Below, one piece after another: positions 20,001-27,248 of a DNA stretch of 47,329 bases (position 1 is its first letter; every line of letters begins with the position of its first letter). Source of the stretch: a virus. The notes beneath the pieces are model-generated. The model saw nothing but the letters and a program-made list of their open reading frames with translations. It ran no database searches and had not been told where the DNA came from. The position numbers and the translations under genes were made by a program. The stretch lies in the IMG/VR virus record IMGVR_UViG_3300017818_000027, positions 1 to 47,329 of that record. One strand, given 5' to 3'.

Positions 20001-22906
20001 CTTCCGTCTGTACTTTCATACTCAAAAATTTCTATTTTGTCACCTTCTATTTTAGGTGCAGTTATTACAGCAAATCCGTCATTGTTAAATGTGTAATCTA
20101 TATCATAAGCTAATTGTTGTCCGTTTTTATAAATTAGTACAGATTTATTTGACATTTTTGATAAATCAAATACTTCACTTAAACTAAAAAAGTTATTTTC
20201 TTCATCGTATACTGTAAACTCTAATCTTTTATAACCTTGGTAAGGAATCATGTCACTAAAATAAAAAGGATCATTAGTAGTTTTTGTTTTGAATGCTTCC
20301 TTTAGTATTCTATCAACATGTTGTCTAACAGGTCCTTCATAACCTAATGTGTCAGCAATTTGTATAAAAGATCTTTTAAATGTTCTATATTCTTTTCTAG
20401 CAAAGTCTATAGCTTTTACTATGTTGCCGCCTTGTGTTGTAATATGGTAAAAAGGTAATACAGCAGGGCCTGCATGTTGTAAGAATTTTTTACCAAATTG
20501 GTTAACATCTCCTAAGTCACCTAAGTTACTGTTACCGGGAAACTCTCCTTTAAAATCTTTTAAGTCTTCTATCATGCCAAAAACATGATCGTTAATTTCG
20601 CCTAAAGTAAATGTTGATAAATCTTTATTTGCACTATTTCTTTCTAGTCCAAACGGAAATTCGTAATGTCCGTTTTGATTTTTAGATGTAGCACTATGAG
20701 TTTTAATAATAACTTTTGCTTCGCCTTCAATAGGTGTGTCGAAAGTTACAATAGCTTTTTCATTTTGTTTTGACAAACTCCAGTCATATCTATACTTGTT
20801 GTCTACTAATACAGAAATATCTAAGTCTGTTAAAAGACCGCTTTTATCATAAACATCTATCTCAAATGCTTGTGCAGTATCTACGATATTATATTGTGCA
20901 ACAACTTTTTGCCTTAGGTCATTTTTACCTTTTGTCCAACCATTTTTATATTCAAACGTACTAATATCTGAATACTTACGCAAAAATCCTTCTTTTGTTT
21001 TTTTGCTTACTACATTATTATTTTCTTGATATGTAAAAGAGTTTGTAACTAGATCAAAATTAAACGTAATATCTCCTACGTTTTCTAATGCTCTGTAAAC
21101 TAAAGGAAACCCTAGTTCGACGTCATCGGTGCCTGTACCAACAGCATAAGAAAATAATTTAGTTCCTTCAAATGTTGTTGTGGAATATACAGATGTATCA
21201 CTAAAACTTACACCGTTTTCGTCAAATAAATCAAAATGCGGTTGTTGATTTAATTTTGTTTTTTCCTGTCCTTTAATCCACTTTGTTCCATTATACCACC
21301 AATGTTTTCCTCCGTTTTCAGTTCCTTTTTTAATTAGAACTACATCATTATTTTGTGGATTTGCATTAGTGTCTTCTATAAGAGCAATTTGTGGCACTGT
21401 TCTATTATGTGTGATAAACTTAACAAGATATATTTTATTATTAACACGGATATCAGTATCTGCAACAAACAATACACGCATGCCGTCAGTTAAATCTACT
21501 CCGTCAATATTATATCCTACACCGCCTTCAATGTCACTAAACACATCTTTACTTTGTGTGTCAATAATATCAATATCGTATGCTTTCGATTGTGTTCCAA
21601 AATTATTTAATTTTATACCAGCTTCGAATTCTATAATAGGTCTTTTAGCTCTTTGTGATTGGTCAATATCAACTATATTACCATTTAATTCTGCGGCTTT
21701 TTCGATAACACTACGATGGAACCATTTGTTGTTACGTGACCAAGCGTTCCTGTCAGGAGATGCCCTGTTAATTACAATATAATCTTTATTAGCACTGTAA
21801 CTAGCCGCATTACCATAAGGCAGTCTATCAAAACTTTGTCCATCAAACGGTATAGGAACATCGTCAGCATACGCAAGATTAATTACTAAATCTTGCTCGT
21901 TTATTAATTTAATTGAACTACCAACACCTTCTACAATATATTCACCTAACGCAAATTTTGCAGGTGTTACATCTCCTGCAAAATTAATTTTCATTCCGTT
22001 TTGTAAATTAAAACCTTTTGCAGTTTTATAAGTTTTTTTACCTAATATTTCTGCTTCTACATCTATTGCTGTTGCTTCGTCTGCATCAGATATTCTAATT
22101 ATGCCGCCTGCATTGATATTGTTACTATCTACATAATATAATCTATTAGGTGCATCGTTAGGAACAGTAAAAGTAATTGTTCCTTCTTCTATATTATTAT
22201 TAATTAAAGAATTATCTTCATAGATAAATTCATCATCTAAGTTTCTTTCTGTTCTAATACTGAATTTCATTTCAGGAGTGCTTACCTGAAAATTATAAGT
22301 TTGTCCTCTGAATAATTCAATAGTTGCATTTTGTTCTAAATTACTATTAAAAACAAATGCAGGACTAATATCATTTTGAACACTGTTAACTAAAAAAGTA
22401 GTTTCTATTTCTGTGCTTTGTCCTACAACTTGTACAGATGCTGGACCGTTTGGTAGCCAAAAGTATTCTCTAAAGTTTACAAGTTTATCCCAATCTACAT
22501 TAGGATTCCAAGAATAATATTCTGCTTGATTAAGTTTACTATGGTTAGTAACATCACTACCAAAATTTCTTAACTGGTTAATATAATCATTATAATCTTT
22601 GTAATAATTTACATTGTCTAATAAATCTTTATTTACAACTACAGGTTCTAATTGATATGTTTCTCTGTCAGAGTTAATATCTTCTACATAATTGTCTGCA
22701 ACACGAAACGCTTTTGCATCACGTCTGCCGTAATAACCATTTAACTTTACTGCAACACCCGGTTGAGTAATTTGATCTAAAGTTCCATCTAAAAACTTTT
22801 CATTTTTTGGAGTACGAAAATACTTAGGAAGAAAGTCTTTTGTTTTTCTTCCTCTTTTGCCGCCAGCTGGTAACGGGCTTTCATTTTGCTTGTTATCGTA
22901 TGCCAT
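8054..22906 (-). CDS. giant 4950-residue virion/baseplate-associated protein
   Basis: One uninterrupted frame of 14.85 kb, nearly a third of the window. It starts at a TAATG overlap with gp6, the position of gene 7 in T4 order. The N-terminus (FLPKYFRTPKNEKFLDGTLD) is typical of large structural proteins of marine T4-like phages. Four W-Y-V-Y-Y modules resembling carbohydrate-binding CBM5/12 folds lie near residues 1430, 1687, 2185 and 2800. FG-GAP-like beta-propeller repeats (FGHSISV, FGESVAVS, FGDAVSIST) run over about 2090-3040. GSGYTSIP-type repeats lie near 3500, 3550 and 3910. From about 4170 there are repeated modules of the form DGxTxxF followed by an xVNGV and Px-G element. It is much longer than T4 gp7 (about 1030 residues). 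Probably an extended wedge or side-fibre protein; function inferred. Confidence 0.75.
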   Translation of the reverse strand: MAYDNKQNESPLPAGGKRGRKTKDFLPKYFRTPKNEKFLDGTLDQITQPGVAVKLNGYYGRRDAKAFRVADNYVEDINSDRETYQLEPVVVNKDLLDNVNYYKDYNDYINQLRNFGSDVTNHSKLNQAEYYSWNPNVDWDKLVNFREYFWLPNGPASVQVVGQSTEIETTFLVNSVQNDISPAFVFNSNLEQNATIELFRGQTYNFQVSTPEMKFSIRTERNLDDEFIYEDNSLINNNIEEGTITFTVPNDAPNRLYYVDSNNINAGGIIRISDADEATAIDVEAEILGKKTYKTAKGFNLQNGMKINFAGDVTPAKFALGEYIVEGVGSSIKLINEQDLVINLAYADDVPIPFDGQSFDRLPYGNAASYSANKDYIVINRASPDRNAWSRNNKWFHRSVIEKAAELNGNIVDIDQSQRAKRPIIEFEAGIKLNNFGTQSKAYDIDIIDTQSKDVFSDIEGGVGYNIDGVDLTDGMRVLFVADTDIRVNNKIYLVKFITHNRTVPQIALIEDTNANPQNNDVVLIKKGTENGGKHWWYNGTKWIKGQEKTKLNQQPHFDLFDENGVSFSDTSVYSTTTFEGTKLFSYAVGTGTDDVELGFPLVYRALENVGDITFNFDLVTNSFTYQENNNVVSKKTKEGFLRKYSDISTFEYKNGWTKGKNDLRQKVVAQYNIVDTAQAFEIDVYDKSGLLTDLDISVLVDNKYRYDWSLSKQNEKAIVTFDTPIEGEAKVIIKTHSATSKNQNGHYEFPFGLERNSANKDLSTFTLGEINDHVFGMIEDLKDFKGEFPGNSNLGDLGDVNQFGKKFLQHAGPAVLPFYHITTQGGNIVKAIDFARKEYRTFKRSFIQIADTLGYEGPVRQHVDRILKEAFKTKTTNDPFYFSDMIPYQGYKRLEFTVYDEENNFFSLSEVFDLSKMSNKSVLIYKNGQQLAYDIDYTFNNDGFAVITAPKIEGDKIEIFEYESTDGSFVPPTPTKLGLYPKFLPRIEIDNSYRTPTTVIIGHDGSKTVGYNDFRDNLLLELERRIYNNCKVNYDTTKLDINDFVPSKDRDTKFTKKQIDNILLKDFVKWSESLGGVDYTTNNSFLETDSFTYNYSDMTGPGKIRIDGFWRNVYKEAYDTDTPHTTPWEMLGFSIKPKWWEKKYGPAPYTSDNLILWEDLEAGKIAEPGKPVIYNEKYVRQDLSKHIPVDVDGNLISPLASGYAKDYVQSYARKGFKFGDQSPAETAWRRSGEYPFSIVKAWLLSQPSKVMGLGWDISAVKRNLAGQWVYRNTNKPVAIENLEFSNLYGDVTRVYTSGFVDYVVNYVLKNSEITNNQYEAELKGLKLQLGIKLGAFTDKNKLRFILDSRTPFNKGNVFLPFENYTVALNRSSPTSIVSYSGVIIEKQSYGYVIRGYNKLDPLFYYTPAKQRVDDPNINVGGVSESFVEWDTDKKYTIDSYVRYENTFYKVVEEHTSTTVFDPSKYTKIPTIPTRGGVTAQFRTAFDTDVETLPYGHVFNTTQEVVDFLLGYGNYLETQGFTFDYYNQESQTVEDWKLSTKEFMYWTTQGWAPGTVLTLSPSANQINFKREYNVVDDLQNKFYENKMQNAGGEQLKGEFTRLARSGNDFNITLVNTADGVYFVELPLVQIEHVALLDNTSVFGDVIYDPVTGYRQERIRVLGYVSDGWDGSLNIPGFVYDKAEVSDWEQYKDYAIGDTVLYKEFYYTAKNTVPGTEKFVANKWNKLDSKPTPKLLTNFDYRVNQFTDFYELESDNFDVEQQKLAQHLTGYQKRQYLENIINDDVSQFKFYQGFIQDKGTRNSIDKLFDSLASANKESVDFNEEWAIKTGSYGATDNYDEIEWQLDENQFKVEPQTIELVDNVPVGKTDLVYRIPNYDVFLKPTGYDTNKLPTKYNDDFFVKTVGYVTGQDVNRAVTTKDGILDFNITDIDKHAYIWVATNNQTWDVLQHTESSLRIVGFNNNNSVITITLNETVRDISVGDIFGITNMNTTTYTNMDGFYKATKVYNNIIEFTTTKDDYSNYDDANPQGTISFFTSQREADLQSANDNVTSSLKQNEIIWVDNDDNNKWTVLKNNKVYNEHQKILSSIELDSSFHGFGHSISVNESNTVMAVGIPYKGNGQVHIYKRASDSTNFVLDQILDAPISVIGNTSVAPQFGESVAVSPDGLYVVVGSPKASSVYSFYQGEFNPSRAYNKRQIVKYGPNLFEAIQAIDPSTSAIEFSSFDSFVNIVSQSDSSLVNLLQAGDYKLNNQQTSHVLVRAPYTAYNASAVGDTLVLNWNNFSYVHPEGYNVDVQPFNGEFPAITDGVISDQHTIQKKVDNVLVVQNYVNLPSVGETISSAVASGEIVHVANNIETLTIYVSNVNGTFEQSGTLFVGNLRIGDFSEDFQDNTNVLGGYWWIDTPTYTTSNDSSNVFTDPGHGLVYVDILTAASGRTTPNFYYNITPTEVTAQNNQTQLLLPVTLNEQASFMETLTYEGDPNNNFAVYPSPLWTVRGPATFTSTLSNGDKFYMDVDVINTDFTDTAIDRTLINKEHTVSDLWDGYIDFEFTQFQNVGGQQLPFELVIGDTVRDSVTGAEAEVAFYKRQFNDVRIYVKNVTGTWSVGDNFGTTANILRIRANARPIGEIKQVSIAGSLVGKIIVIEEDSNFANVAQSQLTNFEYFFYDVDTLQGIPRDPNIPSSNNNDWNLVNNLIVKDGPGTTVSGLTEEGMFTVYDISNTGQYQVYNSYTVPERQNYKRLGDEISFSKDGGIYRISVASNGNNTSNNAGSIHFIKHGTDTDANTFDFNLDINPLFRGEFDSQTFYKQNEIVEYLGKPYQALRNIASGSAFIQADWTALDIGISHVGYIPNTPLNAFVGEETFDPEFGIRDFAKSFDQTPDGSVMIVSSRIQGNDSTGERIVNVYRQLPGGQYILSQSIEAPYVDLSTGNLSGFGDAVSISTDGEMIAISETFNDNIKRDQGVVYVYTLQNQQFVLNQTLKSPNNEQTEHFGAYINFDGNQLAVTSLNGDIEIPNTFDNDTTTFDDGFTKFKKASNIDAGVIFMYERINKSLIYSEQFIFDDPNAIQFGKNLLVKQNHVYTAIPEMTDLATYQGIIVDFRKPIGSKAWNTHRSPIDQIDIPNIKNLFLYNTETNTLVQSLDFIDPVQGKIAGPAEQEISYKTYYDPATYSIGDDTVVVDEQNSWGADHVGQLWWDIGAVKYYNYYQNDIQYQTNYWGKPFPNGIVNVYEWVMTDLLPAEWNEIADTNDGLDRGISGISRYGDEVYSTRLVWDSVAGRSKPKYFYWVANKKVLPSVENRKLTAFAVRQLINDPAGQGYAFAALQSKDRMALFNVKPLLSGNNVALNLSYYTLDNQEQNRHLEYQILTDGIGSSRPNRDIELKWFDSLIGYDRKDRQVPDPRLSAKAKYGINNKPRQSMFVNRTEALKEVIERANGVLIKNIIVDEFDISRLRESDPQPNITSRRYDLAIDTFQDLPFVGVAKRITAELTPTIIDGRIVSVAITNPGRGYIDPSYTETLTSRLGPTVTVNGIGTDAIIETTIDEVGKITSVNIVDPGEGYDSATTLTVRNFTVLVVNDDTVSNKWSLYNYNGSKWNRTVAQRFDTNLFWEYKDWYEDGFNAFTEIKDLIDYSYQLDGLQNNVGDIVKISSVGTGGWLLLEKIDDQQNVDYTVNYAVVGKQNATIQFKSGLYDVENNLTGFDSNTFDTNFYDNQPVTETRIILEVLRDNLFVDNLNDEYNKLFVASLRYAFKEQPNIDWAFKTSFIQAVHNVGDLSQRITFKNDSIESYQDYINEVKPYKTKVRQYVSSYEKVEPTNTTISDFDLPPRYDYIKQKIIPTNTKINNNVITNLPDSIDQYPDKWWKDNVGYEIKEITIGKTGNLYVLPPKVTIEGGGGSGATAKAYLSNSKLSKIEILTPGSGYTSIPDVVLNGSVSDGGEFGSASAVLGNGKVRAMHVITKFDRVSGTPYILEVKKSETFTGTAVTSVFNLKWPMNLNGAKVKVYLNGVESLRSEYTFENYIDKTKTYTREKGRIIFTDAPKLGTVVKVDYELSPNLLTAQDRIEMYYAPTSGMLGKDITQLMEGVDFGGVEVKSFDFKGSGGFEVDGYGTVPYDIYDNTYEDIIVQLDGSTVEFSWDNPLENGVVYNVYKNNVRIDDPNYLHDSSRGANPNAIMRSITGDGQQTTLNLDDLVIPSTNGDVFILRKVTSDGSFKPDSASYDTQLSGGALSYNNAKGIDAAEIIVDGDNFITPMTTTGPEELVPGRIADTVDIQVYHRPDDGASEIISKFWTTDGVNGTFDLGQHPNSIDAVWVKLDNATIKKVDYTIDWVNDTLTFDTIPTAGKVLNIVTMGNSGEKILDIDKFVADGSTNTFVTNAIWTDNATHFANINGVEISSQLYKTDDGLIGIEFNVAPQIGQVVDYGIFYGSNKSYSSTTTHTFVGDGSTTVFDIQTDSIGGLPTQHNTIVSVNDVILQAGYNIEMLIEANEREYFIEDWQYYSNSVKTSEVEVYLNDELLRKAIDYRWNSTANSITLTQGIGVVGDKLEIFLMADGEYAFGYVGTDETSTQRFISTRDKVYFDTAPVLGSTVEVQMFSNHDIQNLTRTKYDFLTRKTLVGGTQAFADYVSLANGIIKLRKEASHAQDVWVFLNGDRLVANVDYRTTDDPYYIKILKNISANDTIEYIEWSQEKLTVKFGFREFKDILNRVHYKRIDDNTKYKLASDLNWFDTKIDLVDATGLNAPSKASKIPGVVFINGERIEYFVKQGNSLRQIRRGTLGTGVNTLLTTGTEVIEQGPSENIPYRDETITQIFTADGVASTYELDFDASAIATQYKQDSGSTKTVAEITADLFEVFVAGRRLRKSAISVYQTDTKDAQGNFVTRFVDQDSPEGDITANAEFTLNGNTIQLAETPTDGQKIVVIRRIGKTWTNLGESLADADNDIANFIRARTTELPN

Positions 22907-25900
22907 TAGTAACCATAACCTCCACCGGAATTACTATTTGTATCTAAGCCGCCTCCTGTTGAGCCGGATGATATAACACTACCTGAAGATGAACTTTGAA
23001 CTCCAGTGTTTGCAGTTTCTTGACTTGCGGTTACTACGTTACCTGTTGCTTTTAGTCTGCCTGCTGTAACTGCATCTATAATTTCTACATTATTAACTGT
23101 TGCACTGTTTACAAAAATTTCATCAGCTTCTGATTTTATTTCAAACAAACTACCAAATGACTGATCGCTTGCATTTGGTACAATTACAATACTAACAACG
23201 TCTGGAGTAAGTTCATTCATAATAAATGTACTCAATTCAGTAAAGTAAAAACTTTCTCCAAATTCCCAATTATCTAAATTAAAGAATGTGTTAATGGCAC
23301 TAATTACTCTTGATTTTATTTCATTGTCATTTACAACTGTATCAGGATTCTTTACTATTTTAAATGTTGCTTGCAAACTTGTCTCAGCTTTCGATCCAAA
23401 TAAAGGTTTATATTTTACAGGATGATAAATTACTTCATCACTTATACTTTTTATCTTATCTAATTCTGTACCATAGCTTTGGAACAATTGATCCGCACTT
23501 GCAGGAATTGGTTTTTGTGCTATATCTCCTGCTAACCATTGTCTATAAAAAGTATCATAACTTCTTGTTAGCAAATATGTGTCAATAATATTCGAAGCCG
23601 CAGGATCAATTCTTTGATTGTAATCAGCACTGTGTAGGTAACGGAATTTAAGTTTATCTCTACCAATGTAACCTCTATAATCTTCAATAATGTTTAAATT
23701 TTTCTTGGCATTGTCTAGTTTGTAAAATAATGAAGTTGATCTATCAAAAAATAGTTGTCCAGCATTGTATTGACTATATGCACCTATAGCACTTGTAGAA
23801 GCAACAATATTAATGCCTTCTTCTGTAGCGTCTACAAATTTGAAATCCTCAACTTGGTCTGTAGTGATGTATTTTTTAACAAATATATATTTTTCTGCAG
23901 GATTAACAGTTTCTGCAACAATGTCTACAAATCCTTCAGGATTATCCACAACACCGTCATCGTCTACATCAAAAAATCCAATTTCTATTTTTTTAGTATC
24001 AATATAACCTTCTGCATCTCTATATTCTTTAACCACTTCAAAATCATAACTTCTTGTAAGTGGGCTTGTAGTATCCGGTTTTGGATTGATTTCTAAAACT
24101 TCAACTTTATCTTTAATAATTTTTCCTGTCAAATTATCATATGTTTTGTTGGTGCTATCATAAAAGAATTTTATTTCTTTATCACTTTCAAAAACATACG
24201 TTAATGTACGATAAGTGATATCATATTTTTCACCATCAGTTTTAAAATATAGTAACCAACTTGCATCTAGATTTTGATTGCTTGTATCACCTGATTTACC
24301 TGTGCTAAACGAAGAAACAGTATCTATATTTTGATTTGTAATTAATCGCCAAGTTCTTGTTTCTACATCATATCTTAAACCAAATGTGTTGGTTGCAAAC
24401 GCTTGGTCAATAATTTGTGTTTTAACTGCATCAATAATTACGTTTGCTAACTTAGGTTTAACTTCTTGAAGGATTGCATCAGTAGGAATAATATCATTTA
24501 AAACAATCGGTCCTAATCCGTTGTCTGCTATAATTGTTCCATTACCTGATACACTAATAACTTTTGTCCAAAGATAATCCACTGCACCAGGATGATTGCT
24601 TTGACCTGCCATCAAAATGTTTTTCTTATTAGTCATAAAATGATAGCCTTGCGGTGCAACAAATTTTAAGAGTGTTCCCGGTTCTACAAATCTTAAATTG
24701 TTTGCAGTAAATGTATTAACAGGATATGCAAACGCATTTGGGTTACTTGCTTCTGGTTGTTGTGTAAAATAACCTGTTGTTCTGTTTGTATCTGCTGTGC
24801 TTGATACCCATGAAGCGTCTAAATCAGACGTTAAAATTTTTGTAAAGTTTGCAAGATAATAATTTTGTATTTTTCTATCTCTTATAATAGGTTCAATTAC
24901 ATTAGTTATTGCACTCTCGATATCAGTTTGTGTAATAAAATCAAAACTTGTTCTTAGATCTTTTGTTTGCTTATAGATAACACCGTCGTTTGCATACAAG
25001 TTTGTGCTACTGTATTTTCCTGTTGTATCTTTTAGATCAAAATATCTACTTATTCCACTAGCATTTCTGTTAACACTTTTTACTTTTACTATTTCTTGGC
25101 TTATACCTAATGGTGCAACATTATAATCTTCTGCTGTTATCATTCTATTTTGTGTATAAAATGTTGCAGGTGCATTTGCTTTTATACTTGCATTTGTTTC
25201 ACTTACACTAGCATTAGATACTGTATTATTTAAACTTGCAGTAATTGTTAACGTTTCAGGTATACCTGTTTTGCTTAGATAGGGAATTAAAATCCTTATG
25301 TTTTGCATTTCTTCAGGTTTAATTGTGTATCTTTGATTTGCGCCTGTTCTATAAACAGCTTTAAATCTTCCTTTTGGCAGATTTCCAAAAACACCATCAC
25401 TAAAAACTAAACTAATCCTATCTTGAATTCTTGTTTTGACAGCAAATAAATTTCTTATATTTTTATTAATACTATTATAAATGACATTGTTACCTTCAAC
25501 TGCATCTACTTTAGTCCATTCTGCAACTTCTTGTCCTGTATCGTCTAGCTCAAACAACCAAACATCTTTATCGTTAATGTTGATTGCATCAATATCAATA
25601 ATTTGATTTGTAGTTGGATTTGTTACTGCAAACTCTCCTTCGTCGAGTGTTCCTTGTTTAAACTGTAAGAAGAATCCTGTATTAGTACTTGCTGGTCCTT
25701 GATTGTCATCTTTGTACAAACATGCTAGACTGTTACCAACAATAGGAAGTTCTTCAGACACTGTACCAGATTCTAAATCACTACTAACAACTTCAAATGG
25801 TAGTGTTTGTCCTTGCACTGTAGAACTGTATGTATAGATAGGTCTATCTGTGTTTAGAGCATTAAATCTATATTGATAGTGCGGTATGCTTGCTACTGTT

Positions 25901-26430
25901 TCAATTTTTAATGGTTTGCCAAATTGATTTTGTCCTCCCAAACAAGCATTCATTACTTTAATAAATTGTTCATACCAATCAGGATTACTTGGATCATTCC
26001 AATTAATTCTTTGTCCTGCAAGGTTAAAATTATTACTGTCTAGTACATCTTCACTTGTATTAATACTATCAATTTTTAACATGCCAGTCGCTGATTGATT
26101 TCTTTTAGGATTATAAGACAATAGTCTTGCTAGACGTAGTACGCTTTCGCGACGTTCTGCTAATTCAAGGAAGTTTTCTCTAGCATTTAAATCAACACGG
26201 AAACTTATATTTTGTCCTAGGAATGCAATTAGATCAATTAGTGCTAGGTATTCTGAACTTTCAATATAATCATTAAAATCCTCAGGATAATTTTGTCTGA
26301 GGTAGTTTATCATTGTTCTGCGTAAATTGTCAAAGTCATAACTTTGAAAATCTGCGTTCTTAAAACTTTGATATATGCGTTTCCAATCTTCGGCAACCAA
26401 TAATCGATTTTGTCTGTCTGTTGATGACAT
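22906..26430 (-). CDS. 6: baseplate wedge subunit gp6
   Basis: A 1174-residue protein whose N-terminal third carries the gp6 signature: DYDSYDF-like FQSYDFDNLRRTMI, then IDLIAFLGQNISFRVDLNA and the RENFLELAERRESVLRLARL helix at about residues 80-105. gp6 forms the iris-like ring of wedges around the hub in T4 baseplates. This version is almost twice the T4 length (660) and has a long beta-rich C-terminal part ending in a Ser/Gly-rich tail. It sits directly after gp25, as in many contractile systems. AAGGAATG precedes the ATG at 26430, with a late promoter at 26455-26462. Its stop overlaps the start of the giant gene. Confidence 0.92.
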   Translation of the reverse strand: MSSTDRQNRLLVAEDWKRIYQSFKNADFQSYDFDNLRRTMINYLRQNYPEDFNDYIESSEYLALIDLIAFLGQNISFRVDLNARENFLELAERRESVLRLARLLSYNPKRNQSATGMLKIDSINTSEDVLDSNNFNLAGQRINWNDPSNPDWYEQFIKVMNACLGGQNQFGKPLKIETVASIPHYQYRFNALNTDRPIYTYSSTVQGQTLPFEVVSSDLESGTVSEELPIVGNSLACLYKDDNQGPASTNTGFFLQFKQGTLDEGEFAVTNPTTNQIIDIDAININDKDVWLFELDDTGQEVAEWTKVDAVEGNNVIYNSINKNIRNLFAVKTRIQDRISLVFSDGVFGNLPKGRFKAVYRTGANQRYTIKPEEMQNIRILIPYLSKTGIPETLTITASLNNTVSNASVSETNASIKANAPATFYTQNRMITAEDYNVAPLGISQEIVKVKSVNRNASGISRYFDLKDTTGKYSSTNLYANDGVIYKQTKDLRTSFDFITQTDIESAITNVIEPIIRDRKIQNYYLANFTKILTSDLDASWVSSTADTNRTTGYFTQQPEASNPNAFAYPVNTFTANNLRFVEPGTLLKFVAPQGYHFMTNKKNILMAGQSNHPGAVDYLWTKVISVSGNGTIIADNGLGPIVLNDIIPTDAILQEVKPKLANVIIDAVKTQIIDQAFATNTFGLRYDVETRTWRLITNQNIDTVSSFSTGKSGDTSNQNLDASWLLYFKTDGEKYDITYRTLTYVFESDKEIKFFYDSTNKTYDNLTGKIIKDKVEVLEINPKPDTTSPLTRSYDFEVVKEYRDAEGYIDTKKIEIGFFDVDDDGVVDNPEGFVDIVAETVNPAEKYIFVKKYITTDQVEDFKFVDATEEGINIVASTSAIGAYSQYNAGQLFFDRSTSLFYKLDNAKKNLNIIEDYRGYIGRDKLKFRYLHSADYNQRIDPAASNIIDTYLLTRSYDTFYRQWLAGDIAQKPIPASADQLFQSYGTELDKIKSISDEVIYHPVKYKPLFGSKAETSLQATFKIVKNPDTVVNDNEIKSRVISAINTFFNLDNWEFGESFYFTELSTFIMNELTPDVVSIVIVPNASDQSFGSLFEIKSEADEIFVNSATVNNVEIIDAVTAGRLKATGNVVTASQETANTGVQSSSSGSVISSGSTGGGLDTNSNSGGGYGY

Positions 26431-26454
26431 ATTACATTCCTTAGTTAACTATTG

Positions 26455-26462
26455 TATTTATT
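26455..26462 (-). promoter_or_regulatory. T4-type late promoter AATAAATA
   Basis: The minus strand reads AATAAATACAA in the gap between gp25 and gp6, about 25 nt before the gp6 start. Confidence 0.6.
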
Positions 26463-26491
26463 TGAGATTGTAAAGTGCGTATATTATTTTG

Positions 26492-26938
26492 TTAGATAAG
26501 TCCGTTGTTTTCGTCAAAATCTAGACGCATTTTTTCGGAAATATTGTAGGGCAAATATGTTAGATCAACTTCAATTTGTATTCCACTCTCATATGTTGAT
26601 ACTGATATGCCATTGACCTGTAATCTAGGGTCATAATTTACTATATTTGTTACATTCTCTGCAATAGCTTTTTTTAAATCATCTGTAAATGGTTCGTACA
26701 AAGCGTCCCATATAATAGTACCAAATTCAGGATTTTCTAATTTTTCACCTTGACGTATATGAAAATGGTTAATCAAGTCCTGTTTGATTAGAGCAAGATC
26801 ATAAAGTGTAGTACTTTTTTGTGCAGGATTTACTGTTGAAAGCCCTCTATATGCTTTGCTAGACACAACAGGTTTTGGCCTATTTGTGTTACTATTAACA
26901 GCAATTCTTTTGTATAAATTTTTTTCTATAGTGCTCAT
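26492..26938 (-). CDS. 25: baseplate wedge subunit gp25 (GPW/gp25 family)
   Basis: A 148-residue protein with the hallmark gp25 motif R-x-GEKLENPEFGTIIWDALYEP near residues 60-80 and a C-terminal LxFDE-like end. gp25 is the small lysozyme-fold-like wedge protein that joins the gp6 ring to the sheath in contractile tails and type VI secretion (TssE). Length is near the family norm (T4, 132). The ATG at 26938 has no good ribosome site at normal spacing, and a late-promoter octamer (26943-26950) sits only 4 nt upstream, so a late transcript would begin near the ATG itself. Translation may rely on coupling with the PAAR gene 8 nt upstream. Confidence 0.93.
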   Translation of the reverse strand: MSTIEKNLYKRIAVNSNTNRPKPVVSSKAYRGLSTVNPAQKSTTLYDLALIKQDLINHFHIRQGEKLENPEFGTIIWDALYEPFTDDLKKAIAENVTNIVNYDPRLQVNGISVSTYESGIQIEVDLTYLPYNISEKMRLDFDENNGLI

Positions 26939-26942
26939 ACTG

Positions 26943-26950
26943 TATTTATT
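26943..26950 (-). promoter_or_regulatory. late promoter-like AATAAATA abutting the gp25 start codon
   Basis: The minus strand reads AATAAATACAGT immediately before the gp25 ATG, overlapping the stop of the PAAR gene. By T4 late-promoter geometry, initiation would fall at or within the ATG, giving a leaderless message or a fortuitous site. Confidence 0.4.
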
Positions 26951-27248
26951 GTCCTATGTTTACAAAACTTGCGCCGCTTGTTATTTTGTCATTATCACAT
27001 GCATCGTTTTTCCTTGCTACATATGCACCCACGATCTTTACAACTGAACTACTTCCTGCTATAGCCGCAGTGTGGTCTGGGCAAGGTGGATTAGGTGGTG
27101 CAGGATGAGATACTGTCAAGTCGCCTTTTCTACACACAAGTTCTCCTTGTATTTTTACAAATGTTTGACTAGGTGCATCAAGTGTTGTAGTACCTGTACA
27201 ACTATGTCCTGTGCTTACTGTATCTCCTTGTCTTGCTACTTCTGGCAT
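26946..27248 (-). CDS. PAAR-domain spike tip protein (gp5.4-like)
   Basis: A 100-residue protein with PAAR architecture: ARQGDTVSTGHSC near the N-terminus, a central VCRKGDLTVSHPAPP, and a C-terminal VARKNDACDNDKITSGASF. PAAR proteins form the sharp, metal-stabilised cone capping the gp5/VgrG spike. The His and Cys residues in the HSC, SHP, CPDH and DACD segments are the likely metal ligands. The start overlaps the stop of the amidase gene (TAATG), and gp25 follows. Placement among spike, hub and wedge genes supports a tail-tip role. Confidence 0.85.
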   Translation of the reverse strand: MPEVARQGDTVSTGHSCTGTTTLDAPSQTFVKIQGELVCRKGDLTVSHPAPPNPPCPDHTAAIAGSSSVVKIVGAYVARKNDACDNDKITSGASFVNIGQ

